Shown here one piece after another: positions 1-7,368 of a stretch of DNA of 10,647 nucleotides. The DNA is from CAG-826 sp964546565 (GTDB lineage Bacteria > Bacillota_I > Bacilli_A > RFN20 > CAG-826), in NCBI GenBank assembly GCA_964546565.1, contig CAZJKC010000049.1, positions 1 through 10,647 of the forward strand, given 5' to 3'. Below the pieces are notes generated by a model. It made no database searches. It was not told the DNA's origin and saw nothing but the letters and a program-made list of their open reading frames with translations. The position numbers were made by a program, and so were the translations under genes. How positions within the stretch are numbered: position 1 is the stretch's first letter; each line of letters opens with the position of its first letter.

Positions 1-4
1 AAAA

Positions 5-40
5 TAGTCTTGACACCTTTTATTCATTGTATCAAGACTA
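5..40 (-). terminator. Intrinsic terminator after tRNA-Leu
   Basis: A 9-base perfect inverted repeat (TAGTCTTGA at 5-13 and TCAAGACTA at 32-40) is extended by two more pairs after one mismatch. Read on the minus strand, it starts 11 bases after the tRNA CCA end and is followed by TTTT at 4-1. The window edge cuts off any longer T-tract. Position and form fit a Rho-independent terminator ending the tRNA transcript and possibly the whole rluD-like/CDF/tRNA unit. Confidence 0.75.
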
Positions 41-51
41 GTCATTTTTAA

Positions 52-134
52 TGGTGCTGCAGATGAGATTTGAACTCACATGAATAATCACTACCGCCTG
101 AAGATAGCGCGTATACCAGTTTCGCCACTGCAGC
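52..134 (-). tRNA. tRNA-Leu (anticodon CAG)
   Basis: The minus strand folds as a class II tRNA of 83 nt including an encoded CCA end. The acceptor stem is GCTGCAG paired with CTGCAGC, followed by discriminator A and CCA. The anticodon stem CTATC/GGTAG closes the loop TTCAGGC, placing CAG at positions 34-36, which reads leucine CUG codons. A small variable arm (TGA-TTAT-TCA) and a T-arm with loop TTCAAAT are visible. Discriminator A and the long variable arm agree with leucine identity. It starts 28 bases after the stop of the cation transporter on the same strand and is followed by a hairpin terminator, so it may be processed from a longer transcript; no separate promoter was identified. Confidence 0.95.
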
Positions 135-162
135 ATAGGAACTCTTTTATTATAAAGGAAAA

Positions 163-1077
163 TCAAATAATTGGAATACCAGGATTAACATGCACCATGC
201 AATGCTTAACACTTGGGAATTGCTTTTCAATTTCATCATGAACTTTTTCAGCAATAGCGTGTCCTTCTTTAACAGTGATATTGCCATCGACAGATATTTC
301 TAAATCAACATATATTTTTGATCCAAATAATCGTGTTTTAATGGTATCAATATCTAAAACGCCAGGGATTTTTAAAATGCATTCGCACATATCTTTTTCG
401 GTTTTTTCATCACATGCTTTATCAATTAATTGATTTATAGCAGTTAAAAATATTTTAACAGATGTATAAATAATAAATACACATATTATAGCGCTTATAA
501 AAGAATCAATGATAGGAGCGCCTAACATAGCGGCTAAAACGCTAAGACATGAACCAAGGGAAGATAAAGTGTCGATGCGATAATTCCAGGCACTTGCAAT
601 TAAAGAACTAGAATTTATTTTTTTGCCTGAACTTTTTGTAAACCAATACATAATCTCTTTTCCTAAGATAGAGACTATCGCTGATATTAGACCTAGTATT
701 TTATAATCGGATAAGTCATTTATGATAGTGTTATCTTTAAAAAAGTAAAAGATTGATTGTAAAGCTTTATATCCTAATGTAATACCACTTGCTAATAAGA
801 TAATGGAAAGAATAATTGTTGCTACTGATTCAAAACGTTCATGACCAAAGGGATGATCATTATCTTCTTTTTTTGATGATATCTTTAAGCCAATCATAAC
901 AATAAAGGCTGATAAGACATCTCCAAGTGAGTCGATGGCATCTGATATTAAGGCTTGTGATAAAGAAAAGATACCGGCAATTAATTTAAATAACGCTAAA
1001 AAGAGATTGCCAAAAACAGTAATTAATGTTGTTTTTTTGATTAATTTTTGTTCATAATTATGAGAATTCTCTATCAT
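163..1077 (-). CDS. Cation diffusion facilitator (CDF) family metal efflux transporter
   Basis: This 304-residue membrane protein belongs to the CDF family, which exports divalent metals (Zn, Fe, Mn, Co) in exchange for protons. Six membrane segments lie roughly at residues 15-210, followed by a cytoplasmic ferredoxin-like dimerisation domain (about 215-300). The TM2 metal-site motif DSLGD gives D49 and D53, the cytoplasmic loop has HPFGHER at 75-81, and the TM5 motif is NYRID (N165, D169), where Zn/Cd exporters usually have HxxxD. An Asn/Asp site is typical of manganese-type CDFs such as MntE, so manganese efflux is a reasonable inference but not proven. ATG is preceded by AGAGG. It lies 42 bases after the pseudouridine synthase gene, probably in one operon, and ends on TGA. 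Confidence 0.92.
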   Translation of the reverse strand: MIENSHNYEQKLIKKTTLITVFGNLFLALFKLIAGIFSLSQALISDAIDSLGDVLSAFIVMIGLKISSKKEDNDHPFGHERFESVATIILSIILLASGITLGYKALQSIFYFFKDNTIINDLSDYKILGLISAIVSILGKEIMYWFTKSSGKKINSSSLIASAWNYRIDTLSSLGSCLSVLAAMLGAPIIDSFISAIICVFIIYTSVKIFLTAINQLIDKACDEKTEKDMCECILKIPGVLDIDTIKTRLFGSKIYVDLEISVDGNITVKEGHAIAEKVHDEIEKQFPSVKHCMVHVNPGIPII

Positions 1078-1119
1078 AAAGGTCGCCTCTTTTATAGATG
1101 ATTAATCTTTGATAAATAG

Positions 1120-1995
1120 CTATTTTAATAACGTTATCATATCATGGGGGATAGGACATTTGACGGATATTTTAGTTTTAAAAATAGGATGAATAAATGA
1201 TATTTGATAAGAGTGAAGGGCTACTCTATTAATCTTATCACTAGGATAACCATATAATGTATCACCAATTAAGGGGTGATTGATATAAGCCATATGGACA
1301 CGAATTTGATGATTTCGTCCTGTTTCTAATGAAAATTGAACAAGAGATAAGTTGTTTGGTAATGATTGGATTACTTCTAAGTGAGTTACCGCTACTAAAC
1401 CACTTTTGGCTACTCTCATTTTCTTCGCATTATGACGGTCTCTTCCTAAATAAGTACGAATGGTTGTTTTCTTTTGGTCTAATTTACCTTGGATGATGCC
1501 AAGATAATCCCTTTTAATAAAATGATTTTCCATGTCGTAATGAAGACGTGCCTCGGTAAGAAAGTCCTTGGCAAATAAGACTAGTCCGGTTGTTTCTAAG
1601 TCTAATCGATGGATATAACGGACGGGACGAAATATTTTGTTCTTATAATAATATGCCGCGACAAGATTCGATAATGTCATTAAAGTTGATGAATTATCAT
1701 CGTGTATTAAATAACCATTAGGTTTATTGGCAATTAAAATATAGTCATCTTCATAAATAACATCAAGGTCATCGTTATTATTAGGTGGCACATCAATTCT
1801 TTCATTTAAAGAAAAAGAAAGAATGTCATCAAGAGTAAGAACATCTTCTAAACGGGCTAATTGTTGATTAATATAGGCACTTTTTTGAGTGCGAATAGCT
1901 TCAATTTTACCGCGTCCTACATGATAACTTTTTAAGAATTCTTTAATTGTTTTTCCTTCATCTTCTTTAGTGATTTTTATACGCAATTGATCCAT
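1120..1995 (-). CDS. RluA-family 23S rRNA pseudouridine synthase (RluD-like)
   Basis: This 291-residue enzyme of the RluA family isomerises uridine to pseudouridine in RNA. An N-terminal S4-like RNA-binding segment (about 10-60) precedes the catalytic domain. Visible motifs are NKPNG at 90-94, the catalytic loop HRLDLETTG at 129-137 with D132 as the expected nucleophile, and the conserved TGRNHQIRVH at 225-234 followed by HPLIGD. Length and S4 domain fit the RluD/YlyB/YhcT type, but the exact target uridines cannot be read from the sequence. ATG is preceded by AAGGGG at a good distance. It is first in a probable operon with the downstream CDF transporter and is divergent from the small membrane-protein gene at 2102. 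It ends on TAG. Confidence 0.93.
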   Translation of the reverse strand: MDQLRIKITKEDEGKTIKEFLKSYHVGRGKIEAIRTQKSAYINQQLARLEDVLTLDDILSFSLNERIDVPPNNNDDLDVIYEDDYILIANKPNGYLIHDDNSSTLMTLSNLVAAYYYKNKIFRPVRYIHRLDLETTGLVLFAKDFLTEARLHYDMENHFIKRDYLGIIQGKLDQKKTTIRTYLGRDRHNAKKMRVAKSGLVAVTHLEVIQSLPNNLSLVQFSLETGRNHQIRVHMAYINHPLIGDTLYGYPSDKINRVALHSYQISFIHPIFKTKISVKCPIPHDMITLLK

Positions 1996-2101
1996 CGTTT
2001 TCCCCTTCTTTTCTTAATTAGGATACAACTTTTGCTCGATAAATGCCACTAGTAAGATATTTTACATTATGTTATTATTGAATTGTCGATGGGGGCATTT
2101 T

Positions 2102-2380
2102 ATGAGTGATAATAATTATTGTTTGTCATTATTTGATCATTTATTTGACTTTATAGATATTGATGATGATATCTGGCTAATTATTGTTTTAGTGGTCATT
2201 GCTCTATTATTGATTATTCTTGTTATTGCTATTATCAACTTAAATAGAAGCAAAAAACAAAGAAATACTCATCAAATTGTCGATATTGAAAATGATGTTA
2301 TAAATGATGAAATTGTACGAATTATTGCCAGTCATGAATATCTTAATAAAGAACCATCGAATGATAATATAAATAAATAA
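2102..2380 (+). CDS. Small single-pass membrane protein, function unknown
   Basis: The protein has 92 residues if started at the ATG at 2102, which is preceded by GATGGGGG and a six-base spacer. An in-frame ATG at 2069 lacks such a site and would add 11 residues, so 2102 is preferred. The N-terminal 24 residues are acidic (run of Asp near 19-23). A very hydrophobic Ile/Leu/Val helix spans about 25-47, then a basic patch (RSKKQR) and a polar acidic tail follow. The charge pattern predicts N-terminus outside and C-terminus inside. No family was recognised. The DUF2188 gene starts 16 bases after its stop, so the two are almost surely co-transcribed and may work together. Confidence 0.75.
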   Translation: MSDNNYCLSLFDHLFDFIDIDDDIWLIIVLVVIALLLIILVIAIINLNRSKKQRNTHQIVDIENDVINDEIVRIIASHEYLNKEPSNDNINK

Positions 2381-2396
2381 AAGGGGGATTAATTTG

Positions 2397-2690
2397 ATGG
2401 AAAAGAAAACCAAAGCTAAAAAAGACGACCAAAAGCAAGTTAAGGCACCAGTAGAGGAAGAAAAAGTTAAAAAAAGTGATGAAGAGAAAAGTGAACGTCC
2501 AAGAGTTTATCATATCTCTTTAAGAGAAGATGGACGGTGGCAAGTAAAATTTGCCAAAGGTGAACGGGCCGTGAAGATTTTCATGACGCAAGCTGAGGCT
2601 ATTGAATATGCGAAAAAGCTCGCTACTAAGCAAAATGGAAGTATTTCTATTCATAAAAAAGATGGGAAAATTCGTAAACAAAAATATTAA
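2397..2690 (+). CDS. DUF2188 domain protein with charged N-terminal extension
   Basis: This 97-residue protein has a Lys/Glu-rich, probably disordered N-terminal third (1-36), then a compact DUF2188 domain (about 37-97) with its typical pattern: YHIS, a GRWQVK strand, the TQAEAIEYAKKLA helix and an ISIHKKDGKIR ending. The molecular function of this family is not established. ATG at 2397 is chosen nine bases after GGGGG at 2383-2387. A TTG at 2394 is also well placed and would add one residue. It is the last gene of a two-gene unit and is closed by an intrinsic terminator. The strongly basic domain and charged tail would be compatible with nucleic-acid or membrane-surface binding, but that is only a guess. 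Confidence 0.88.
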   Translation: MEKKTKAKKDDQKQVKAPVEEEKVKKSDEEKSERPRVYHISLREDGRWQVKFAKGERAVKIFMTQAEAIEYAKKLATKQNGSISIHKKDGKIRKQKY

Positions 2691-2704
2691 ATAAGTAGAT
2701 TTAT

Positions 2705-2739
2705 GGAACTATCGCTTAACTTCGATGGTTCTTTTTTTT
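2705..2739 (+). terminator. Intrinsic terminator after the DUF2188 gene
   Basis: GGAACTATCG (2705-2714) pairs with CGATGGTTCT (2723-2732), giving a ten-pair stem with G-U pairs and an eight-base loop, followed by T8 (2732-2739). It is 14 bases after the stop of the DUF2188 gene. The T-tract runs into the stop codon of the convergent rmuC, so the two units meet back to back without spare sequence. No comparable T-tract is present on the minus-strand side. Confidence 0.9.
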
Positions 2740-3943
2740 ATTCATCAATGTTTTCTTTATTGGTAATCGCTTGCACATCATCTATTTTTTCAAATTGATG
2801 ATGAATACTTTGTACGCTACGATCCATTTTTACACGCTCATTGTCGAGTTGTTGTACTCTTTTAGAAAGGTCATTCCATGAATTAATAAAAGTTTGGAAC
2901 TTTTTCGATAAATCATTTATAAGTTTGAGAATGGCATCAATACGGCGATTACGTTCATATTGAATTTTAATAAGATTAATAGTAGCTAAAATAGGTTGAA
3001 GAGTTGATGGCGATGAAAGAATAACCTTTTTGGAATGAGCATATTCAATTATTGAATACATTTCGGCATTAATATATCCAAATATCGCATCACTAGGGAT
3101 AAATAATATCGCATAGTCGGCCGTAATATTCTTAATAATGTACTTATTAGCAATATCGGTAATATGTTTTTTTATCATGCTACCAAATTTCTTTTCGCTA
3201 TCATTTTCTTCACTTTTATTTTCGATAATTTTTTGATAATCAGCAAAAGGAAACTTGGAATCAATACATAAAAGATTGTTGGGCTCAGGTAAAAATATAA
3301 CAGCATCAGGACGCTCATTTTGATTTTCATTTCGTAGTTGATACTGAAAAGCATAAACGCCTTCTTTAGCGTCACCGAAAATGCTATAGAGAATTCTTTC
3401 TAAAGTAAATTCACCAAATTTACCACGATTCTGATTGTTTTCTAGTACATTCTTTAAAGAGACAACTTCATTTGATAAAGAATCGATATTTTCTTTGGCT
3501 TGGCTAATTAAGGTCAATTGCTCAATCAACTCTTTATAGGATTTGCTCGTACCTTCAAAACCCGTATCGATAGATGTTTTAACCCGATCTTGAATTTCTT
3601 TGATGCGAGCATTCATCATTTCGTTTAATTCGTTGAATTTCTTATTAAATTGTTCATTCATATCTTTTTCAAAATCGTTGATAGCGGTAATATGACTAGT
3701 GTTCTGTTCTAAAAAATCATTCTTAAGCATGATTGTGCTTTGCTTTATTTGATTATCAATTTCTATTTTGATGTCTTTTAAAATAGAGTCAATTTTTAAT
3801 TTTACTTCAGTAATAGCGGTTATTTGTTTTTCAAAAAGATTAAAATCTTGTTTGACAGTTGGTGTTTTTTTCTTTTGATTAATGATGATTATTATTAATA
3901 AAATAAGATTTATTAAACCTAATCCGATAATTATATATTCCAT
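2738..3943 (-). CDS. rmuC: RmuC family DNA recombination protein
   Basis: This 401-residue protein resembles RmuC, which in E. coli limits inverted-repeat-driven rearrangement and contains a PD-(D/E)XK nuclease-like core. An N-terminal membrane helix (about 2-22) is followed by a long coiled-coil region rich in Lys/Glu/Ile (about 30-170) and the conserved RmuC domain (about 172-370). Visible landmarks are GKFGE at 174-178, RPDAVI at 211-216 and IDSKFPF at 227-233. The RPD and DSK positions fit the nuclease-fold acidic and lysine residues. ATG is preceded by AAAGGAA. It follows the lipoprotein gene by 54 bases on the same strand, and no strong terminator is seen between them, so read-through is possible. 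Its stop overlaps the T-tract of the opposing terminator. Confidence 0.93.
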   Translation of the reverse strand: MEYIIIGLGLINLILLIIIIINQKKKTPTVKQDFNLFEKQITAITEVKLKIDSILKDIKIEIDNQIKQSTIMLKNDFLEQNTSHITAINDFEKDMNEQFNKKFNELNEMMNARIKEIQDRVKTSIDTGFEGTSKSYKELIEQLTLISQAKENIDSLSNEVVSLKNVLENNQNRGKFGEFTLERILYSIFGDAKEGVYAFQYQLRNENQNERPDAVIFLPEPNNLLCIDSKFPFADYQKIIENKSEENDSEKKFGSMIKKHITDIANKYIIKNITADYAILFIPSDAIFGYINAEMYSIIEYAHSKKVILSSPSTLQPILATINLIKIQYERNRRIDAILKLINDLSKKFQTFINSWNDLSKRVQQLDNERVKMDRSVQSIHHQFEKIDDVQAITNKENIDE

Positions 3944-3997
3944 GTTTTTATGATTCCTTTCTTTTTTATTATTTATGTTTAATAAGCCTTTTTCCTA

Positions 3998-6319
3998 TCA
4001 AATCTTACTTAAAGAAATACTAATACAAGGACGGACGCAGTGACTTTCTCCGTCGATAGCGTAATTGCTTAAAAAGCCACTCGAATTAACATTCCATGCA
4101 CAATAATAGTATTCGCTAGAGGGGGAACGGGTCCAATATGTACCATTGTTGATTAATGAAGAATCCTTATTACCGGTATTAACCCAAGCTCTCGAACACC
4201 GCGCATAATCGGTTGTTTGACAAACTCGTGTTATAGAGGAAGATCCGGTAACGCTATCGAAACCATAAGTAGAATTAAAGCAATCTTGATAACTCGGTAA
4301 AAATACTTTGTCGGTGGTATTATTACATAAATAAGGATTTTCTAAAGTATCGCTACTGAGTTGATTATCAATAACTTGTTCTTCAATATATTGATTATTA
4401 AAAATAAAAGCGGTATTAAAGAAATCAGTGTTTAACCATTGACGTATGTCACTATGCTCATAGTTATTGGCGTAAATAACTTGTTCATTTTCCATGCGTT
4501 TTTCATAATTGCTAAAATAATTATGAGAATCAAGCAAGATTGATGATAATAGTAATAATTGATTATTTTCATCGTGTAAAATATTCCATTTAATAGGCTC
4601 ACATTTAAACCAATACTCTTGGCCGTTTATAATTTTCTCACCATCATTAAAAGAGTAACTCTCATTATTATAGACTTCTGCTACTTTCTTACAATAGTAA
4701 TCGCCATTATAGAAATACCAATTATTTATTAATGATTGAGGATAAGTATTTAATGTGGCAATGATATTTTCATCTTTAACATGGGTTTGAGGATAATAGC
4801 CATAGGTTAATGTTTTCTTATCTTCGGATATGAGTGGTTCGATATTTGAAGGAACACTTATATTATTATTATCGGCATATAAGGCTATATAAGTGATATC
4901 ACTATCAACACTTTGAATAGAAGGTGACCATCCGATAAATGTATGTCCTTCTTTCGAAGGAATTTGTCCATCAAATGATGGCATACTTCCTTCGATAACA
5001 TTTTCATCAATTTCTAAAATATCACCATTATTATCTTTCCAAGTTACCGTATAAGTTTTACTCGAATAATCTGTATCTAAGATAAATTCAAGAGCGGTAA
5101 TATATAAGGGATTAGCAGTTAAAGTCGCTATACGGATAGATTTACTACTAGGAAATGATATTTCCATGGTTGATGTATTTTTATTATCAACAATTTCTTT
5201 TGAGACAACATTCATGTTGGTGCAAGTCATTTGTGTTGTTTTTTGATCATCTTGAGAGGTTTCCCATATAGATGATCCGCTATCGCCAACACGAATTTTG
5301 CAGCCACTATTATGAATATATCCAGTAATGATTAAAGATTTAACATTTTGGGTCAGTTCCATGGTGAAACCGCCTTTTTTAGATGTATTACCTAGTTTAA
5401 GCATGTCACCGCCATACCACTTGGTATCATTTTTTCCACCATAGCCCCCTCCATAAATAACTTCTAGATAGCTAATAGATGAAATAATGTTTTTTTCAGG
5501 TTGTATAGGTTCAAACATTTTCAAAAGGTCATCAGTATTTTCTATAGGTTTTGAAGATGTCCCCGTCCCTAAATCGTATTTAATGTTGTATTTACAAGTA
5601 TTTGCTACTTGATTATTATCTTCTAATACATTAATTAAGCATTCTTTAAAAAGCTTTTCATTATAAGATACTTTTACTTTGGAAATGCCTTTCTTTAACC
5701 CTTTAATAGATGCCGTATTGTTAGTGGTGGTCATGGAAATAAAAGCATTCCCTTCACTTATAGACCAGGATAATGAACTAGCATAATTTTCAGGAGCTAT
5801 AGTGGCTATTAATTCGCATTGTGCATTAACTTTTAAATCAATGCTTTCATAATTTAAAGTTAAAGTTATTGTCTCACTTTGACTATTTAATACATTAACA
5901 TCAATATGACAAGATATGTCTTTATTACTAGCGCTTGTAGCGGTTATCGATGATTGACCTTCTTTATGCGCTACGACAGTATTTTCATTTTTGATAGAAA
6001 TGATTCCATCATTTTGGCAAGACCATATGATATTTTTGTTTGTGATAGATGATGGTGAAAATTCAAAACTAATTAAATCATTAAGATTCTTTTCTTCTCC
6101 GATAAATAAAGATATTTCCGTTGTTGATGGTGTGATATCTTTAATAACGGATGAATCATCTAGAGAACTTTGGGTTGAAGAAATATTCTCATCTATAGAA
6201 TTATTAGTGGAAGAAATACTTGAATAAGATGAATTAAAAGTACTTGTGATGTTTTCTTTATCACTACATCCAATTAAGAATAAAGTAGATAATAACAATA
6301 ATATTTTTTGATGTTTCAT
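3998..6319 (-). CDS. Large surface lipoprotein: Big_2 Ig-like domains, InlB-type repeat, C-terminal DUF6273 module
   Basis: The product is 773 residues from ATG 6319, preceded by GGAG at eight bases; an in-frame GTG at 6328 is the alternative. A hydrophobic signal ends in the lipobox LIGC with Cys18 as the predicted lipidated residue, so the protein should be anchored to the outer face of the membrane. A Ser/Asn-rich linker (about 19-60) is followed by two bacterial Ig-like (Big_2) domains (about 62-145 and 150-233). An unassigned glycine-rich beta module spans about 245-415. One InlB B-repeat-like unit (about 423-482) contains the EGHTFIGW signature. DUF6273 runs from about 505 to the end, with FKCEPIKWNIL, YWTRSPS near 728-734 and CVRP near 761-764. 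Binding to host or community ligands is inferred from architecture only. It is second in an operon after the 202-residue secreted protein and ends on TGA. Confidence 0.9.
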   Translation of the reverse strand: MKHQKILLLLSTLFLIGCSDKENITSTFNSSYSSISSTNNSIDENISSTQSSLDDSSVIKDITPSTTEISLFIGEEKNLNDLISFEFSPSSITNKNIIWSCQNDGIISIKNENTVVAHKEGQSSITATSASNKDISCHIDVNVLNSQSETITLTLNYESIDLKVNAQCELIATIAPENYASSLSWSISEGNAFISMTTTNNTASIKGLKKGISKVKVSYNEKLFKECLINVLEDNNQVANTCKYNIKYDLGTGTSSKPIENTDDLLKMFEPIQPEKNIISSISYLEVIYGGGYGGKNDTKWYGGDMLKLGNTSKKGGFTMELTQNVKSLIITGYIHNSGCKIRVGDSGSSIWETSQDDQKTTQMTCTNMNVVSKEIVDNKNTSTMEISFPSSKSIRIATLTANPLYITALEFILDTDYSSKTYTVTWKDNNGDILEIDENVIEGSMPSFDGQIPSKEGHTFIGWSPSIQSVDSDITYIALYADNNNISVPSNIEPLISEDKKTLTYGYYPQTHVKDENIIATLNTYPQSLINNWYFYNGDYYCKKVAEVYNNESYSFNDGEKIINGQEYWFKCEPIKWNILHDENNQLLLLSSILLDSHNYFSNYEKRMENEQVIYANNYEHSDIRQWLNTDFFNTAFIFNNQYIEEQVIDNQLSSDTLENPYLCNNTTDKVFLPSYQDCFNSTYGFDSVTGSSSITRVCQTTDYARCSRAWVNTGNKDSSLINNGTYWTRSPSSEYYYCAWNVNSSGFLSNYAIDGESHCVRPCISISLSKI

Positions 6320-6336
6320 TATTCTCACTCCATTCC

Positions 6337-6945
6337 TTAATCATTGTTTTTATAAGCAAGAATATTGCTTTCGATATCGCTCCAAGGAACGCATCCCCGC
6401 ATATTTTTTGCGATTGTTGAAACATGAGTTTTATTTACTTTTCCTTGCTCAGCGACTTCTTTGGCGGCTTTAACTTTTAAAGGACTAACATCGCATGCTT
6501 CATATATCCAAAGTAATAGTTCTGGGCATAATAAACTATTATAAACACGTGATTTGGCGTCGCTATCCCATGAAAGACTACCTTCTTCAATACTAGGATT
6601 AAGCCATGAGTCAAAAAAATGCCACTTCTGATTTGGTTCATGCATTTCTTTTGAAACAACCATGCCTAGCTTTTGAGCAAGTTCAATGTATCCACCACTA
6701 GTTTGTTGATATTTTTCAATAAATTCATCAGAAAAAGGGTAATGCTCTTTTTTATCTTGCAAAAAGTCCGCTATATCTTGAATAGTTATGGTTACTTCCT
6801 TTTTATCAAAAGCATTTTTTTCGTCTTGATTTAAAGCTATTCTGTCACCATATAATGATACTTTGTTATCTTCATTTAATGATGATGGGGATAATGTTGC
6901 GACTAACATAATGGTAAATAATAATAAACTACAGGATTTTTTCAT
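6337..6945 (-). CDS. Secreted 202-residue protein, unknown family
   Basis: The N-terminus MKKSCSLLLF followed by a hydrophobic stretch to about residue 18 and a polar SPSSLNED region is a signal peptide without a lipobox, so export is expected. The mature part is acidic and helical, with a conserved-looking C-terminal section (about 138-195) containing LLCPELLLWIYEACDV, a Lys/Ala/Glu helix and GCVPWSDIE. Cysteines at 140, 151 and 185 could form disulfides outside the cell. I do not recognise a named family. The start is supported by a strong AAGGAGGT, somewhat distant at about 11-12 bases. The lipoprotein start lies 17 bases after its stop, so the pair is an operon and the two products may act together at the cell surface. 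Confidence 0.8.
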   Translation of the reverse strand: MKKSCSLLLFTIMLVATLSPSSLNEDNKVSLYGDRIALNQDEKNAFDKKEVTITIQDIADFLQDKKEHYPFSDEFIEKYQQTSGGYIELAQKLGMVVSKEMHEPNQKWHFFDSWLNPSIEEGSLSWDSDAKSRVYNSLLCPELLLWIYEACDVSPLKVKAAKEVAEQGKVNKTHVSTIAKNMRGCVPWSDIESNILAYKNND

Positions 6946-6975
6946 TAATGATAAATACCTCCTTCATTAATTTTT

Positions 6976-7004
6976 TATATATGGTTTCTTAATCGCGGAC
7001 CATA
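6976..7004 (-). promoter_or_regulatory. Possible promoter and dyad before the secreted-protein/lipoprotein operon
   Basis: On the minus strand a TATATA box (6981-6976) lies about 20 bases before the strong ribosome binding site of the 202-residue protein. It overlaps one arm of a perfect 6-base inverted repeat (TATGGT at 6980-6985, ACCATA at 6999-7004, spacer 13). No good -35 hexamer is visible at the normal distance, which would fit activator dependence. The call rests on position and these short motifs only. Confidence 0.35.
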
Positions 7005-7012
7005 CGTTAATG

Positions 7013-7295
7013 TTAAAATGTGTTATTCGATTTATAGATATATCTTACACATCTAAATACATATTTTGGCAACTGATTATAAATCAAATTACAGATACCA
7101 AGTTCACCTTCAATTATATCATTACTTGATATTAAATACGCTATTTGAATTTTTTTACCATTGATTATTGTTATATGGATTCGCAACCTATTATGATTTA
7201 TATAATAAGTTTTTTGTCTGCGTCAGTTATTCGGAATTTTCTAATAACTGAATTCTAGTTCTTCCATCTCCAAAAGAAACTATTATTTTTTGCAT
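7013..7295 (-). pseudogene. Frameshifted small gene of unknown function (about 94 residues when repaired)
   Basis: ATG at 7295 is preceded by GAGG at a proper distance and opens a frame beginning MQKIIVSFGDGRTRIQLLE that stops after 22 codons at TAA. The following sequence keeps coding character in other frames: ITDADKK in one, then a long open stretch beginning YYINHNRLRI and ending at the TAA of 7013-7015, with recognisably protein-like segments such as GELGICNLIYNQLPKY. Adding one A near the first stop and one A in the downstream A6 run joins all three pieces into a single reading frame of 94 residues. No family was recognised. It lies 73 bases after the broken ATPase gene on the same strand. 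Confidence 0.55.
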
Positions 7296-7368
7296 ATAAA
7301 ACCTCACTTACAAATTATTTATTTTTATCGTAATAATCTAATTTCAATATAATACAAAGGCTTTATAT

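Noticed and set aside
5991..6227. Plus-strand open frame inside the lipoprotein gene
   Set aside because: Shadow of the minus-strand coding frame over its Ser-rich and Ig-like region; no ribosome binding site or recognisable product.
163..6328. Mycoplasma genetic code (TGA as Trp)
   Set aside because: The cation transporter and lipoprotein end properly on TGA; reading through would run the transporter into the tRNA gene. Tryptophans in the genes are coded TGG.
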